A DNA stretch of 64,000 bases from Ignavibacteriales bacterium (GTDB lineage Bacteria; Bacteroidota; Ignavibacteria; Ignavibacteriales; Ignavibacteriaceae): positions 1 through 64,000 of the forward strand of contig DPRR01000021.1 of the NCBI GenBank assembly GCA_003538625.1, read 5' to 3'. A program made the position numbers and the translations under genes. This document shows, one piece after another, positions 36,168 to 45,662 of this stretch; positions within the stretch are counted from its first letter, which is position 1; each line of letters starts with the position of its first letter. A model generated the notes under the pieces. It saw only the letters and a list, made by a program, of their open reading frames with translations. It ran no database searches and had not been told where the DNA came from.

Positions 36168-37934
36168 CTAAATAATATTCCTTGTTCGTGAAATGTTATT
36201 ATCATCAAAAAACTTTTTAACTTTCTTCTGAATCTCAACTTCTGATTTTGATTGAAGACATTCTTCAGCCAAAAGTTTTGCTTTCTTAAACTCAAACCCT
36301 TGTATAATTCTTTTAGCATACAGAATTGTTCCGGGAGACATACTAAGTGTTTCCAATCCCAATCCAACAAGTAAAGGAATTGCAAGAGTATCCGCCGCCA
36401 TTTCACCGCAAATACTTACCGGTATTTTTCTATGCTTAGCAGCTTTTACAATGTGATCTATAGTTCTTATCACAACAGGACTAAATTCCTGATATAGATT
36501 TGATACAAGATCATTACCCCGATCAACAGCCATCATATATTGAATAAGATCATTTGTACCGATACTGATAAAATCGATTTCTTCAGAATATTCTTTAGCC
36601 ATAATAGCTGCTGATGGAACTTCAATCATAATTCCAATTTTAATTTGATTATCAAATTTTATTTTTTCTTTTTTTAATTCACTTTTACATTCCTGTATAA
36701 TTTTTTGTGTTCTCCATACTTCATCCAGAGTGGAAATCATAGGAATCATAAATCTAATATTTTTATTTTCACTCGACTTTAACACCGCGCGGATTTGAGT
36801 ACGGAATAGTTTTTCATTTTCTAATAAAAATCTAATTCCTCTCAAACCTAAAAATGGATTCGGTTCTTTGTACTCACTAAATCTGAACTTATCACCGCCG
36901 ATATCAAAAGCACGTATTGTAACAAATTTAGGATAAATTCTTGAGGCAAGTTTTGAATAGATATTTGTTTGCTCATCTTCATCAGGAAAAGATCCAAGTT
37001 CATTTAATATTTGTTCCGAGCGGTACAGTCCAATACCTTTAGCAGTACTTGTAATAACGATATCGATCTCGCCGGTTACATCAACGTTAGCTTCTAAATT
37101 AATTTCTTTTCCATCAAGTGTAACAGCCGGCTGATCCCTAAATTCTTCAAGTCCTTTTTGTATTTCAAAAAGCTTCTTTTGCTTTTCCTTAAAAAAAGAT
37201 AATTGTTCTTCTGTAGGATTTATAATTATATAACCATGAAAACCATCAACTATAATTGTATCGCCATCTTTAACAATAGTTGATGCATTGTGGGTACCCA
37301 CAACTGCGGGAATATTTAATGATCTCGAAATAATGGCAGCGTGTGAAGTCAATCCGCCATGGTCTGTAACAAATCCTAATGATTCTCTCCTGGAAAAAAG
37401 CAGTGTGTCTGCCGGAGTTAATGCTTCGCTGACGACAATTAAGTTTTTTTCAATTTTGGATTGCCATCTTTTCTTCTGGAGATTACGAATAATTCTGTGT
37501 TTAATATCTTCAATATCATGCGCACGTTCCTTCATATAAGATTCGTGTGAGATTATCATCAATTCCTGATATTTAGAAATTTCATCGGCGACTATGTATT
37601 CAGGTTGAATCATTTCATCTTTAATTCTTTTTTCAATATTGCTCAACAAAATCGGGTCATCAAGAATCATTAACTGTGCTTCAAATATTGCAGCGCGAAC
37701 CTCATCCATCTTTTCTCTGGCAATTCCAAAAATTTTAGTTAATTCTTTTTTGGATTGCTTAAGTGCTTCTTCAAAATTGCTGATTGCTTCCTGAATATTT
37801 GTAATAGGTGCCTTACTTATTTCAAGTTTTTCTTTTGTAAATAAATATACTTGTCCAATTACTATCCCCGGAGCAGCGGCTATTCCTGAAATTTTATTTT
37901 CAGAATTTTTATAAATGTCTTTAAATGATTTCAT
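36168..37934 (-). CDS. ptsI: PTS enzyme I (phosphoenolpyruvate-protein phosphotransferase)
   Basis: Enzyme I phosphorylates HPr from phosphoenolpyruvate. The 588-residue chain is complete. Phosphoryl-accepting H198 is in DHGGLTSHAAIISRS, RAFDIGGDKF and FLGLRGIRFLL line the PEP site, IEVPSAA and SIGTNDLIQYMMAVDR follow, and the C-terminal Cys is in PVSICGEMAAD. It overlaps ptsH by 4 bases. No sugar-specific EII genes are in the window, so this pair may serve regulation or PTS components elsewhere. Confidence 0.95.
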   Translation of the reverse strand: MKSFKDIYKNSENKISGIAAAPGIVIGQVYLFTKEKLEISKAPITNIQEAISNFEEALKQSKKELTKIFGIAREKMDEVRAAIFEAQLMILDDPILLSNIEKRIKDEMIQPEYIVADEISKYQELMIISHESYMKERAHDIEDIKHRIIRNLQKKRWQSKIEKNLIVVSEALTPADTLLFSRRESLGFVTDHGGLTSHAAIISRSLNIPAVVGTHNASTIVKDGDTIIVDGFHGYIIINPTEEQLSFFKEKQKKLFEIQKGLEEFRDQPAVTLDGKEINLEANVDVTGEIDIVITSTAKGIGLYRSEQILNELGSFPDEDEQTNIYSKLASRIYPKFVTIRAFDIGGDKFRFSEYKEPNPFLGLRGIRFLLENEKLFRTQIRAVLKSSENKNIRFMIPMISTLDEVWRTQKIIQECKSELKKEKIKFDNQIKIGIMIEVPSAAIMAKEYSEEIDFISIGTNDLIQYMMAVDRGNDLVSNLYQEFSPVVIRTIDHIVKAAKHRKIPVSICGEMAADTLAIPLLVGLGLETLSMSPGTILYAKRIIQGFEFKKAKLLAEECLQSKSEVEIQKKVKKFFDDNNISRTRNII

Positions 37935-38197
37935 AATTCATCAAATCCTCTTTCAAAATATGCTACTATTTCATCACAGGCTTCCTGTTCATCAGGTCCG
38001 TCAAATGTCAGTTTTAATTCAGAACCTATTTCTGCGGCTAAAGTCATAACTCCTATAATACTTTTACCATTTATATTCATGCCGTCACGATATATAAAAA
38101 ATTCACTTTTATATTTTGCAGCAAGTTTAACAATTGTAGCTGCAGGACGAGTATGCAGACCTGCTTTGTTCACAATCTTAACAGTTTTTTCAATCAT
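37931..38197 (-). CDS. ptsH: HPr phosphocarrier protein
   Basis: An 88-residue HPr with phosphorylatable H15 in GLHTRPAA and a Ser46 site in NGKSIIGVMTLAA. The family usually has this Ser when an HPr kinase is present; no hprK lies in the window. It is cotranscribed with ptsI (4-base overlap) and directly abuts the prenyl synthase gene upstream (one shared base). Confidence 0.95.
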   Translation of the reverse strand: MIEKTVKIVNKAGLHTRPAATIVKLAAKYKSEFFIYRDGMNINGKSIIGVMTLAAEIGSELKLTFDGPDEQEACDEIVAYFERGFDEL

Positions 38198-39192
38198 TAC
38201 TTATTTCTTTTAATTAGTGAATCAGCAAGCCAGTAAAATATTTCCACTTCACTTTTATTTGAAAGTTTATCAATTGATTTCAATGCTTTATCAGTGTAAT
38301 TACGAATTGCAGCTTTTGCATCCTCAATAACACCGAGTTTTTCGTATAACTTTTTATAATATGCAATCTCACTTTTTTTTATACCCTTATTTATCACAAC
38401 TTTCAAAAGATCATCTTTATCTTTTCCCTTAGCTTTTTCAAGAGCTTCTATAAATAAAAATGTCTTTTTCCCTTCCATCAAATCACCGCCGATTCTTTTG
38501 CCAAACTCAGTCTTATCTGCTATAATATCCAAAAGATCATCCTGAATTTGGAATGCGATGCCAAGATATTTTCCATAATCGGATAAAGCATTTATATCAC
38601 TCTTGCTTCCATCAGCAAGATATGCTCCAAGTTCACAACACATTCTTGCAAGTGCCGCAGTTTTCTTTTCTATCATGCTGATATATTCCGGAAGGGTCAC
38701 CTGTTTTCTTGTCTCAAATTCCGTATCAAGACTTTGACCTTCACAGACCTCAACCAAACCTTGTGTAAAAGATTGCAAAGCCGATCTGGCATTTACTTTA
38801 CAATCCTTTAATAAAAATTCATATGCAACAGCTGCCAGTATATCACCTGTTAATATTGCAGTATTTAAATTATACTTTTTATGGATGGTTAGATTTCCCC
38901 GTCTTAAATCTGCATTATCCATAATGTCATCGTGCACCAGAGTAAAGTTGTGCAGCATCTCAACAGAAAGGGCTGCATTATAAAATTTTTTAATATTTCC
39001 TCCAACTGCTTTTACAGAAAGAAGCACAAGAAGCGGTCTAAGCCGTTTACCTCTGCTTTCAAGAATATATGAAGCCGGCTCATAAAGCGAAGCAGGCTTT
39101 CTTCCTCTTAATGCCAAGGCAAGTTTTTTATCAATTATTTTTCTTTCTCTATCGTAAAACAAAGAATATTTTTTTGCATCCGCAGATTTCAA
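38197..39192 (-). CDS. Polyprenyl (farnesyl/geranylgeranyl) diphosphate synthase
   Basis: A 331-residue trans-isoprenyl diphosphate synthase that condenses IPP with allylic diphosphates. The first Asp-rich motif is DDIMDNADLRRG (88-99), the second is QIQDDLLDI (near 217-225), and RGKRLRP (47-53) binds diphosphate. Large residues before the first motif decide chain length; here the positions five and four before the motif are Phe and Thr (HNFTLVHDD), which does not give a firm product. It overlaps fni by 4 bases, so isoprenoid precursor supply and chain elongation are coupled. Confidence 0.92.
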   Translation of the reverse strand: MKSADAKKYSLFYDRERKIIDKKLALALRGRKPASLYEPASYILESRGKRLRPLLVLLSVKAVGGNIKKFYNAALSVEMLHNFTLVHDDIMDNADLRRGNLTIHKKYNLNTAILTGDILAAVAYEFLLKDCKVNARSALQSFTQGLVEVCEGQSLDTEFETRKQVTLPEYISMIEKKTAALARMCCELGAYLADGSKSDINALSDYGKYLGIAFQIQDDLLDIIADKTEFGKRIGGDLMEGKKTFLFIEALEKAKGKDKDDLLKVVINKGIKKSEIAYYKKLYEKLGVIEDAKAAIRNYTDKALKSIDKLSNKSEVEIFYWLADSLIKRNK

Positions 39193-40229
39193 TATAATTC
39201 TTCCTTTTTAATGATCTTATTATTTTTCAGTTCGTTAAGATTTTTTGAGCCGGTGAGAAACATAACTTTTTTAAGGTAATCAAACCAGTTTAATATTAAT
39301 TCAGATACAGCTTCATCATTTTTTTTCATCAAAGTTTGTAAAATAATTCTGGCCGATGCAACGAGATCGGCTCCAAAAGCGAAAGACATTGCAAGATCAT
39401 TGGCGGAATTGATTCCACCTGAACCAATAAGAGTAAATTTAAATTTTTTCTTTAAAGGATAAATTTCCTTTAAGCAATATGAAGTTGGCAATCCCCAATC
39501 CCAAAAATCAATTTCAGATTTACTTCTGATTATCTCTACACCCGCCCAACTGGTTCCTCCCGCACCGGCAACATCAATTCCACTTACTCCAATTTCTAAC
39601 AATTTTTTTGCAGCAGTTTTGCTTATTCCTGATCCAACTTCTTTTACAATAATTGGTACTTCCGCTTTCGATATTAATTTTTCTATTTTTTTTAACAATC
39701 CAAAAAAGTTAGGCTCTCCTTCAATTTGCAATAATTCCTGAAGAGGATTTAAGTGCACTACAAAAGCATCTGCTTCAAGCATATCAATCGATAATAAAAT
39801 TTCAGTTAGATTTTTTGATTGGACTAATTGAGCTGCGCCAATATTACCAAGTACAGGAACAGACTTTGCAGCCTTACGAATTATGTTGTAGGAATTATGA
39901 TGATTTTTATCTTCAAGTGCCTGCCTTTGACTTCCGACGCCAATAGGAATTTTTAATTGTTCTGCAATAACCGAGAGTCGTTCGTTAATTTTTTCAGCTT
40001 CCTCTGTACCGCCCGTCATACAAGAAATAAGGAAGGGATAATTAATTTTTTTTGAGAAAAGTTTAGTCTGAAATGATATTTTTGAAATATCTACTTCGGT
40101 GATAGCATTATGAATAAACTCATATCTGTCAAATCCATTTGTTTTTGATTGAAATGATACTTTATCAGTTAGACAAAGTTCAATATGTTCCTTTTTTCGT
40201 CTGGATGTTTCTGTTATGGATTTAGACAT
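39189..40229 (-). CDS. fni: Type 2 isopentenyl-diphosphate delta-isomerase
   Basis: An FMN-dependent isomerase that interconverts IPP and DMAPP. The 346-residue TIM barrel shows RKKEHIELCL at the N-terminus, the FMN loop SCMTGG, GVGSQRQAL, the substrate VHLNPLQELLQ region, VKEVGSGIS, DVAGAGGTSWAG, and GSGGINSANDLA. All are characteristic of type 2 enzymes. It leads the run fni-prenyl synthase-ptsH-ptsI-PGI/PMI, all overlapping or abutting. Confidence 0.94.
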   Translation of the reverse strand: MSKSITETSRRKKEHIELCLTDKVSFQSKTNGFDRYEFIHNAITEVDISKISFQTKLFSKKINYPFLISCMTGGTEEAEKINERLSVIAEQLKIPIGVGSQRQALEDKNHHNSYNIIRKAAKSVPVLGNIGAAQLVQSKNLTEILLSIDMLEADAFVVHLNPLQELLQIEGEPNFFGLLKKIEKLISKAEVPIIVKEVGSGISKTAAKKLLEIGVSGIDVAGAGGTSWAGVEIIRSKSEIDFWDWGLPTSYCLKEIYPLKKKFKFTLIGSGGINSANDLAMSFAFGADLVASARIILQTLMKKNDEAVSELILNWFDYLKKVMFLTGSKNLNELKNNKIIKKEELY

Positions 40230-40361
40230 TTCTGAGTTGTTATTTTATTTGAATGCAAAATATAGAAAATAAAATAAATATGCTGTTGAATGTTTACTTG
40301 TGGTTAGTCTTCTTTTACCTCAAAGTACACAAAGCAAAGCTACACAAGGCACACAAAGTAT

Positions 40362-42188
40362 TTATTTAAATTCAATAAACTCATATTTATTAAGAAATAA
40401 TTTATCAACAAAAACCTCACCTCTCACTGAGTTTGTTAGAACTATTTTATCCGCTTTCAGCAAATCGTCTAAATAAAGCTTTCTTTCACGTATACCAGAA
40501 TTATTTTTTAATAAATGTTTTCTATAGACTCCAGGTAATATTCCGGTATTCAGTGGTGGAGTCGATATTACATCATCCTTGTAAATAAAAATATTTGTAA
40601 TCGAACCCTCGGCTAGTTCACCTTTTTCATTAAAATAGATTACATCAAAATAATTCTTCAGCGAAAATATTTTATACTCATTATCATACAATTTGCGATT
40701 TGTTGTTTTGAAAAATTGGAACTTATTATTAGAATAAATTTTATTCAGAGAAACAATAATTTTCACAGCATCAGAAAGTGGATGCAGTTCTGATAAGGTA
40801 TGACAGAGCTTTCCATGTTTATCTAAGATTATTCGTAAACGATAACTATTTCTATCAATTTTAGAGACAATATTTTTAAGATACGACTCAACCTTATTTC
40901 GTTTGAAGTAAAACATAAAATAATCTGCGGTCTGCTCCATTCGATCTAAATGTTCATTCAGCAAATAGATTTGCTTATCCTCAATTTTTGTGGATTCAAT
41001 AATTTTAAATGGTTGAATCGGTTCAGTTAAAAACTTTCCTTTAAGTTTAGTCTCTTCAAATTCTTCTTCCGCTAAACTATCCCATACAATTCCGCTGCCT
41101 AACCCAATCTCACCACTATTATTTTTTTTATTAACACTTAAAGTCCTGATAGGTACATTATAAGTAATTGAATTTTTTCTGATTAGACCTATACCTCCGG
41201 TATAAATTCCACGCTCTTCTCTTTCAAGCTCTTTAATAATTTTCATTGTACTAATTTTTGGTGCACCTGTTATCGAACCGCAGGGGAAAATATTTTTTAT
41301 AATATCAGATATTTTCAAATTCTTTTTAAGTTTAGATTCAATTGTACTAACCATTTGATAAACAGATTCATATTTTTCAACCTCAAAAAGATTTTTAACT
41401 TTTACAGAACCAAACTCACTGATTCTGCCTAAATCATTCCGTATCAAATCTACAATCATTACGTTCTCAGCGCGGTCTTTTTCACTTATCTCTAATTCAT
41501 ATTTTATAAATTCATCATTTGAATGATCGATACCTCTTCTTGCTGTACCCTTCATAGGTTTAGAGATGATTTTTCTTCTCCTAACTTCAAAGAATAATTC
41601 CGGTGAGACTGAGACTATAATTTTACCAAAGTTATTAATTACAGCAAAGTATTTAGCAGATTGATTGAAAACGAGGTTACTGAATAACCCTGAGTACGAT
41701 CCTTCAAAATCAAATTTACCTTTAACCGTATAATTAACCTGATACGTATCGCCTTTTTCTATATATGCTTTAATCTTGCTGATTGAATTCGTGAATTCAT
41801 ATTTAGAAGTGTTCAGTTTGAAGTTTTTAATTTTGTACTTTTCTGATATCACAAAATCTATTTCTGAAGATTTCATTACCTGCACATTTTTCTTATCATA
41901 AAAAAAGAATTGAATTAGATTTTCATTTTTAGGCAAAAGCATGTGCAATGTTTTCTCAAATAAATAACCTGCTTCATAATTCATCAAAGAGTATCCCACC
42001 AAACCATCTGCAATAAGATTATCTATTCTATTTAATTTTTCTTCCAGATTTCTTAGGGATTTAATAGTTACAGTTACTTTTGGTTTTAAGAAAAGATAGG
42101 AATCACTCTTACCATAAATGGGCGGGGTGTAAAAGAACGCAGCGTTTGGCGTAGATATTATCTTACTTATTATTTTGTCGATTTTCAT
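40362..42188 (-). CDS. pabBC: Fused aminodeoxychorismate synthase I / aminodeoxychorismate lyase (PabB-PabC)
   Basis: This bifunctional folate enzyme makes 4-aminobenzoate from chorismate. Residues 1 to ~380 are the chorismate-binding PabB domain, with K213 in SKPMKGTARRG (the PIKGT-type lysine that marks aminodeoxychorismate synthase rather than anthranilate synthase), VDLIRNDLGRI, and FPCGSITGAPKISTM. Residues ~385-608 are an aminotransferase class IV lyase, with the likely PLP lysine in FFKTTNR and ELAEGSITNIF. Such fusions are known. A PabA glutaminase is not nearby. A 131-base gap to fni contains short CACAAAG repeats only. Confidence 0.92.
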   Translation of the reverse strand: MKIDKIISKIISTPNAAFFYTPPIYGKSDSYLFLKPKVTVTIKSLRNLEEKLNRIDNLIADGLVGYSLMNYEAGYLFEKTLHMLLPKNENLIQFFFYDKKNVQVMKSSEIDFVISEKYKIKNFKLNTSKYEFTNSISKIKAYIEKGDTYQVNYTVKGKFDFEGSYSGLFSNLVFNQSAKYFAVINNFGKIIVSVSPELFFEVRRRKIISKPMKGTARRGIDHSNDEFIKYELEISEKDRAENVMIVDLIRNDLGRISEFGSVKVKNLFEVEKYESVYQMVSTIESKLKKNLKISDIIKNIFPCGSITGAPKISTMKIIKELEREERGIYTGGIGLIRKNSITYNVPIRTLSVNKKNNSGEIGLGSGIVWDSLAEEEFEETKLKGKFLTEPIQPFKIIESTKIEDKQIYLLNEHLDRMEQTADYFMFYFKRNKVESYLKNIVSKIDRNSYRLRIILDKHGKLCHTLSELHPLSDAVKIIVSLNKIYSNNKFQFFKTTNRKLYDNEYKIFSLKNYFDVIYFNEKGELAEGSITNIFIYKDDVISTPPLNTGILPGVYRKHLLKNNSGIRERKLYLDDLLKADKIVLTNSVRGEVFVDKLFLNKYEFIEFK

Positions 42189-42257
42189 TTACAAATTAAC
42201 GTTTTTAAAATGTTGTTTGCCAACGAACTGGTTACATAAAAAAAAGTAAATGAGTTT

Positions 42258-43442
42258 TTACACCTTTTTAATGGTAAAAAATCCTAACTTACTACATCCA
42301 TAAATCAAATCAGATAATTTTAATTCAAACATATTTTTATTTTCGTCATTGTTTTTTATTCTATTGTTAGGGTAAAGCGAGTTTATATCCTTACAATGTT
42401 CGACTAATGCCTCAAATAGAATGTTGGGTTTCAAATTAGACTTAGCCTTTAAATATGCAAACTCCAATTCCCTTGAAATAAAATAATCAATAGGTATTAA
42501 CTCACAACCGGCACTGCTTAACCGAGCCATTGAATAACTTAGATATAATCCCGCTGAATTTTTAGGATTATTAATTATATCCAAGTTTATAATTTTATCC
42601 ACTTCTGGATTTGATTTCAAAATATAACCTGCAAAAACATTATAAATAAGTTGCAAATCATTATTAAAGGATTCCTTCACTTGGTCTATAAATTCATCAA
42701 TCAATATAACGTTTCCCATTCTACTTGACATTTTTAATCCGGATATTTTAACTAAACCTAAGCCGATATGCTTTGTATTAGGAAATAATTTATTAAGCAT
42801 TTCAAAATGATTAATTTGTTCTTTTCCCGTCAAATAAAGTGTTGGTGCATTGAGTAGCTCAGCAAGTGAAACATCTTGATAAAAATATGAGGTTTGCCCA
42901 TTGCTTTTTATTCCCACAATTTTTGCTTCACCTATTTCAAAAATTTTTGTCCCTTCATAATCTCCTGTCCCGTTTTTCAGTAAATTACCATTATACTTAA
43001 CTTGCGAGGCCATTAAAGATTTGTCAGCAATAAATTGAAAGTTTTTTAGATAATTATTTAAGGATAATAATGCATCTTCTATTTTCACTTCCCCCTCCAA
43101 AGTGTCCCCATAAATGCTAACTGCTTTTTTACATGCTCCAAGTGATTTGAATGCTTTGCTAATAACTAGATTTGAGAAATGGCCAATATGTAATTTCTTG
43201 TTCAAATTGGGACTAAATCCATCCATCCATTCAAATTGTTTTGCATCTAAAAAAATGTCTGACAGCTTTATCTCACTTGGAATCATAATGTTAGTGAATT
43301 TATCTGTTGAACTAATGTGAAATGAATTGTTATTAATCCATTCTTGAACCTCATAATCTGGTTTTGCATAAACGCAAAGTTCAAAATCATTACTAATCGA
43401 TTTCGGAACTACTTTTACTTTATTTATGTCTATTTTCATCAT
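42258..43442 (-). CDS. Compact arginyl-tRNA-synthetase-like protein
   Basis: A class I aminoacyl-tRNA synthetase paralogue of about 394 residues. Numbering from the TTG at 43451, literal HIGH is at 88-91 (SPNLNKKLHIGHFSN) and KMSSR at 240-244 (GLKMSSRMGNVILIDEF), in the ArgRS style. NGQTSYFYQDVSLAE and LTGKEQINHF follow the ArgRS order, and NSAGLYLSYSMARLSSAG matches the start of the ArgRS DALR domain. Bacterial ArgRS is about 550-590 residues. The N-terminal Add-1 tRNA-binding domain has no clear counterpart, and the catalytic core is shortened. It could be a minimal ArgRS, or an enzyme that activates an amino acid for something other than tRNA. ATG 43442 or 43439 is likely the start (AGGA just before). 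Confidence 0.78.
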   Translation of the reverse strand: MMKIDINKVKVVPKSISNDFELCVYAKPDYEVQEWINNNSFHISSTDKFTNIMIPSEIKLSDIFLDAKQFEWMDGFSPNLNKKLHIGHFSNLVISKAFKSLGACKKAVSIYGDTLEGEVKIEDALLSLNNYLKNFQFIADKSLMASQVKYNGNLLKNGTGDYEGTKIFEIGEAKIVGIKSNGQTSYFYQDVSLAELLNAPTLYLTGKEQINHFEMLNKLFPNTKHIGLGLVKISGLKMSSRMGNVILIDEFIDQVKESFNNDLQLIYNVFAGYILKSNPEVDKIINLDIINNPKNSAGLYLSYSMARLSSAGCELIPIDYFISRELEFAYLKAKSNLKPNILFEALVEHCKDINSLYPNNRIKNNDENKNMFELKLSDLIYGCSKLGFFTIKKV

Positions 43443-43533
43443 TCCTGGCAATTTTTTGTATACCTTGTTATATAAATTAATTCCGATTTACTATTTTTCG
43501 TCATCGTTAATTTAATAATACTCGAGAACACTT

Positions 43534-45030
43534 ATGAATAAGCCGCGTCTTTCTTTCTGGCAAATCTGGAATATGAGTTTTGGATTTCTTGGTATTCAAT
43601 TCGGATTCGCACTTCAAAATGCAAATGTAAGCAGAATATTCGAGACACTCGGCGCAAGCATCGATTCAATCCCGATTCTCTGGATAGCTGCTCCTGTTAC
43701 CGGTTTAATCATTCAACCGATCATTGGACACTGGAGTGACAAAACCTGGAATAAATTAGGAAGACGAAGACCATTTTTTCTTGTAGGCGCTTTGTTGGCT
43801 TCAACTGCAATTATTATTATGCCTAACTCTCCAACACTTTGGATTGCTGCGGGAATGCTCTGGATAATGGATGCTTCAATCAATATTTCAATGGAGCCTT
43901 TTAGAGCTTTTGTTGGAGATATGCTCCCATCTGAGCAGCGAACAGTTGGATTTTCTATGCAAAGTTTTTTTATCGGTATTGGTGCAATCGTTGCATCTGC
44001 ATTACCTTATATGATGACGAACTGGTTTGGCATTGCTAATACTGCGGCAGCAGGAGAAATTCCTGATTCGGTAAAATACTCTTTTTACATTGGAGGTTTA
44101 GTTTTTTTACTCGCGGTGCTGTATACAGTTTATTCAACTAAAGAATATACACCGGAAGAACTTAAATCATTTTCTAAAGAAGGTAAACATTCCTTAAAAT
44201 TAAAATCATCAAAATTTATCAGTTCAAGATCTTTTGATAATATCGGTATGATTTTAATTCTGGTTGGATTGCTTGGTGCTTCAATAATTTATTTTAATTT
44301 TCATCAAACTGACTATGGCCTCTACGTTCTTTTTGTGGGTACAATAGTTTTTGGAATTATGAATTTAGTTGCTGGATATCTGACGAGACATAAATTTGTA
44401 TCGGGTGGATTTATCTCTATTCTAACCGATCTTTACAGAATGCCAAAAACAATGAAGCAGCTTGCGGTGGTTCAGTTCTTTTCCTGGTTTGCATTGTTTG
44501 CAATGTGGATTTACACAACTCCCGCGGTAACGCATCATATTTACGGTGCATCAGACCCAACTTCAGAATTGTATAATAAAGGAGCTGATTGGGTTGGAGT
44601 TTTGATGGCTGTTTATAATGGTTTTGCAGCAATTATGGCATTTGTAATTATCTGGCTTGCTAAAATTACAAACCGAAAAACTGTGCACATGATTTCTTTG
44701 ATAATCGGTGGATTATCATTCGCATCCTTTTATGTTATAAAAGATCCAAACTTATTATTGATATCAGAACTTGGAATTGGTTTAGCCTGGGCATCTATAC
44801 TTGCTATGCCTTATGCAATTCTCGCAGGATCACTGCCGCCCGAAAAAATGGGTGTGTATATGGGTATTTTTAATTTTTTCATTGTGATTCCACAAATTAC
44901 TGCAGCTTCAATTTTAGGTTTCTTTGTAAAAAACATTGTGCATGGTCAGGCAATCTATGCGCTTTTATTGGGTGGAGTTTCAATGATAATTGCTGGGTTA
45001 TTTACTCTAATTGTGGATGATGTGGATTAA
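43534..45030 (+). CDS. SLC45/GPH-type MFS sugar transporter
   Basis: A 498-residue, roughly 12-segment permease. The loop DKTWNKLGRRRPFFLVG is the MFS motif A in the R-x-GRRRP form of SLC45-type sucrose/maltose carriers. EPFRAFVGDMLPSEQRTVGFSMQ after segment 4 is also typical. A second member lies at 49175-50683 beside a GH13 enzyme, so both probably take up alpha-glucosides. Located on the inner membrane. Divergent from the ArgRS-like gene by about 90 bases; no ribosome binding site is obvious. Confidence 0.87.
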   Translation: MNKPRLSFWQIWNMSFGFLGIQFGFALQNANVSRIFETLGASIDSIPILWIAAPVTGLIIQPIIGHWSDKTWNKLGRRRPFFLVGALLASTAIIIMPNSPTLWIAAGMLWIMDASINISMEPFRAFVGDMLPSEQRTVGFSMQSFFIGIGAIVASALPYMMTNWFGIANTAAAGEIPDSVKYSFYIGGLVFLLAVLYTVYSTKEYTPEELKSFSKEGKHSLKLKSSKFISSRSFDNIGMILILVGLLGASIIYFNFHQTDYGLYVLFVGTIVFGIMNLVAGYLTRHKFVSGGFISILTDLYRMPKTMKQLAVVQFFSWFALFAMWIYTTPAVTHHIYGASDPTSELYNKGADWVGVLMAVYNGFAAIMAFVIIWLAKITNRKTVHMISLIIGGLSFASFYVIKDPNLLLISELGIGLAWASILAMPYAILAGSLPPEKMGVYMGIFNFFIVIPQITAASILGFFVKNIVHGQAIYALLLGGVSMIIAGLFTLIVDDVD

Positions 45031-45199
45031 AGCCAATTTAATCATCTTAAATTGTACTTATGCTTTAATATATTTTTTTTGTCAGGAATTTTCTTTAGTT
45101 AGAATGTGTCATTGATTGCATTCAATATAATTCTTAAATTTTATTAGAAGTATTTTTTAAACTAAAAGTAAACGTAAATTAGAATGGTATTGAATTTAG

Positions 45200-45433
45200 A
45201 TGCATTTTGAAATAGTTGGAGAAATTCAGAATATTGAGATTATTTCCATTGGGGGAAATATTCGAGATATTATGCATATTCAAAGGAAATATGGGAAAGG
45301 TAGATGGCGAAAACTTAAAGGAACAGCCAGGATTAAATTATTTGGTGGAAGTATTTGTGATGCTGAACTTCATTGGTATGAAGCACACGGTATTGGCAAA
45401 GTAAATATAAAAATTAAAAGAATATTGGATTAA
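45200..45433 (+). CDS. Small protein of unknown function, first gene of a two-gene module
   Basis: 77 residues, cytoplasmic, basic. Distinct pattern: FEIVGEIQNIEIISIGGNIR, then YGKGRWRKLKGTARI, then ELHWYEAHGIGKVNIKIKR. From memory, similar short proteins occur in cyanobacteria and other bacteria, annotated only as hypothetical and often followed by a gene like the next one; I cannot check that. It is 4 bases ahead of that gene and surely cotranscribed. A toxin-antitoxin or accessory role is possible but nothing in the sequence proves it. Confidence 0.72.
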   Translation: MHFEIVGEIQNIEIISIGGNIRDIMHIQRKYGKGRWRKLKGTARIKLFGGSICDAELHWYEAHGIGKVNIKIKRILD

Positions 45434-45437
45434 CATT

Positions 45438-45662
45438 ATGGCAAATGAAAATAAAAAATTTGTACTCTGTATTGAGAATAAAGACTGTGATGATCTAGAG
45501 ATTCGTAAAGTTTATTTGGTGGTTCCAGATTTAGAATCAGAAGCAGATGGTTATCTTAGAATTATTGATGAGTCTGGTGAAGATTATTTATATCCAAATT
45601 CCTATTTTATCCCTTTGCAATTAAGCGATGAAATAAAGGAAGTTTTGTCTGTCAGTAAATAA
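45438..45662 (+). CDS. Small acidic protein, second gene of the two-gene module
   Basis: 74 residues, acidic, no signal peptide. KKFVLCIENKDCDDLEIRKVYLVVPD, then IDESGEDYLYPNSYFIPLQLSDEIKEVL. It looks like a single small beta-rich domain. Pairing of a basic and an acidic small protein is consistent with a complex. Its last codons overlap the tail of the HicA remnant on the other strand (45652-45705). Confidence 0.72.
   Translation: MANENKKFVLCIENKDCDDLEIRKVYLVVPDLESEADGYLRIIDESGEDYLYPNSYFIPLQLSDEIKEVLSVSK

Noticed and set aside
40316..40356. CACAAAG short repeats between fni and pabBC
   Set aside because: Three imperfect copies in 40 bases, no structure or terminator; too short to claim as a functional repeat.
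45216..45404. Alternative 62-codon frame overlapping the first gene of the two-gene module
   Set aside because: Shadow frame; the 45200-45433 frame has the patterned sequence and the tight spacing to the next gene.
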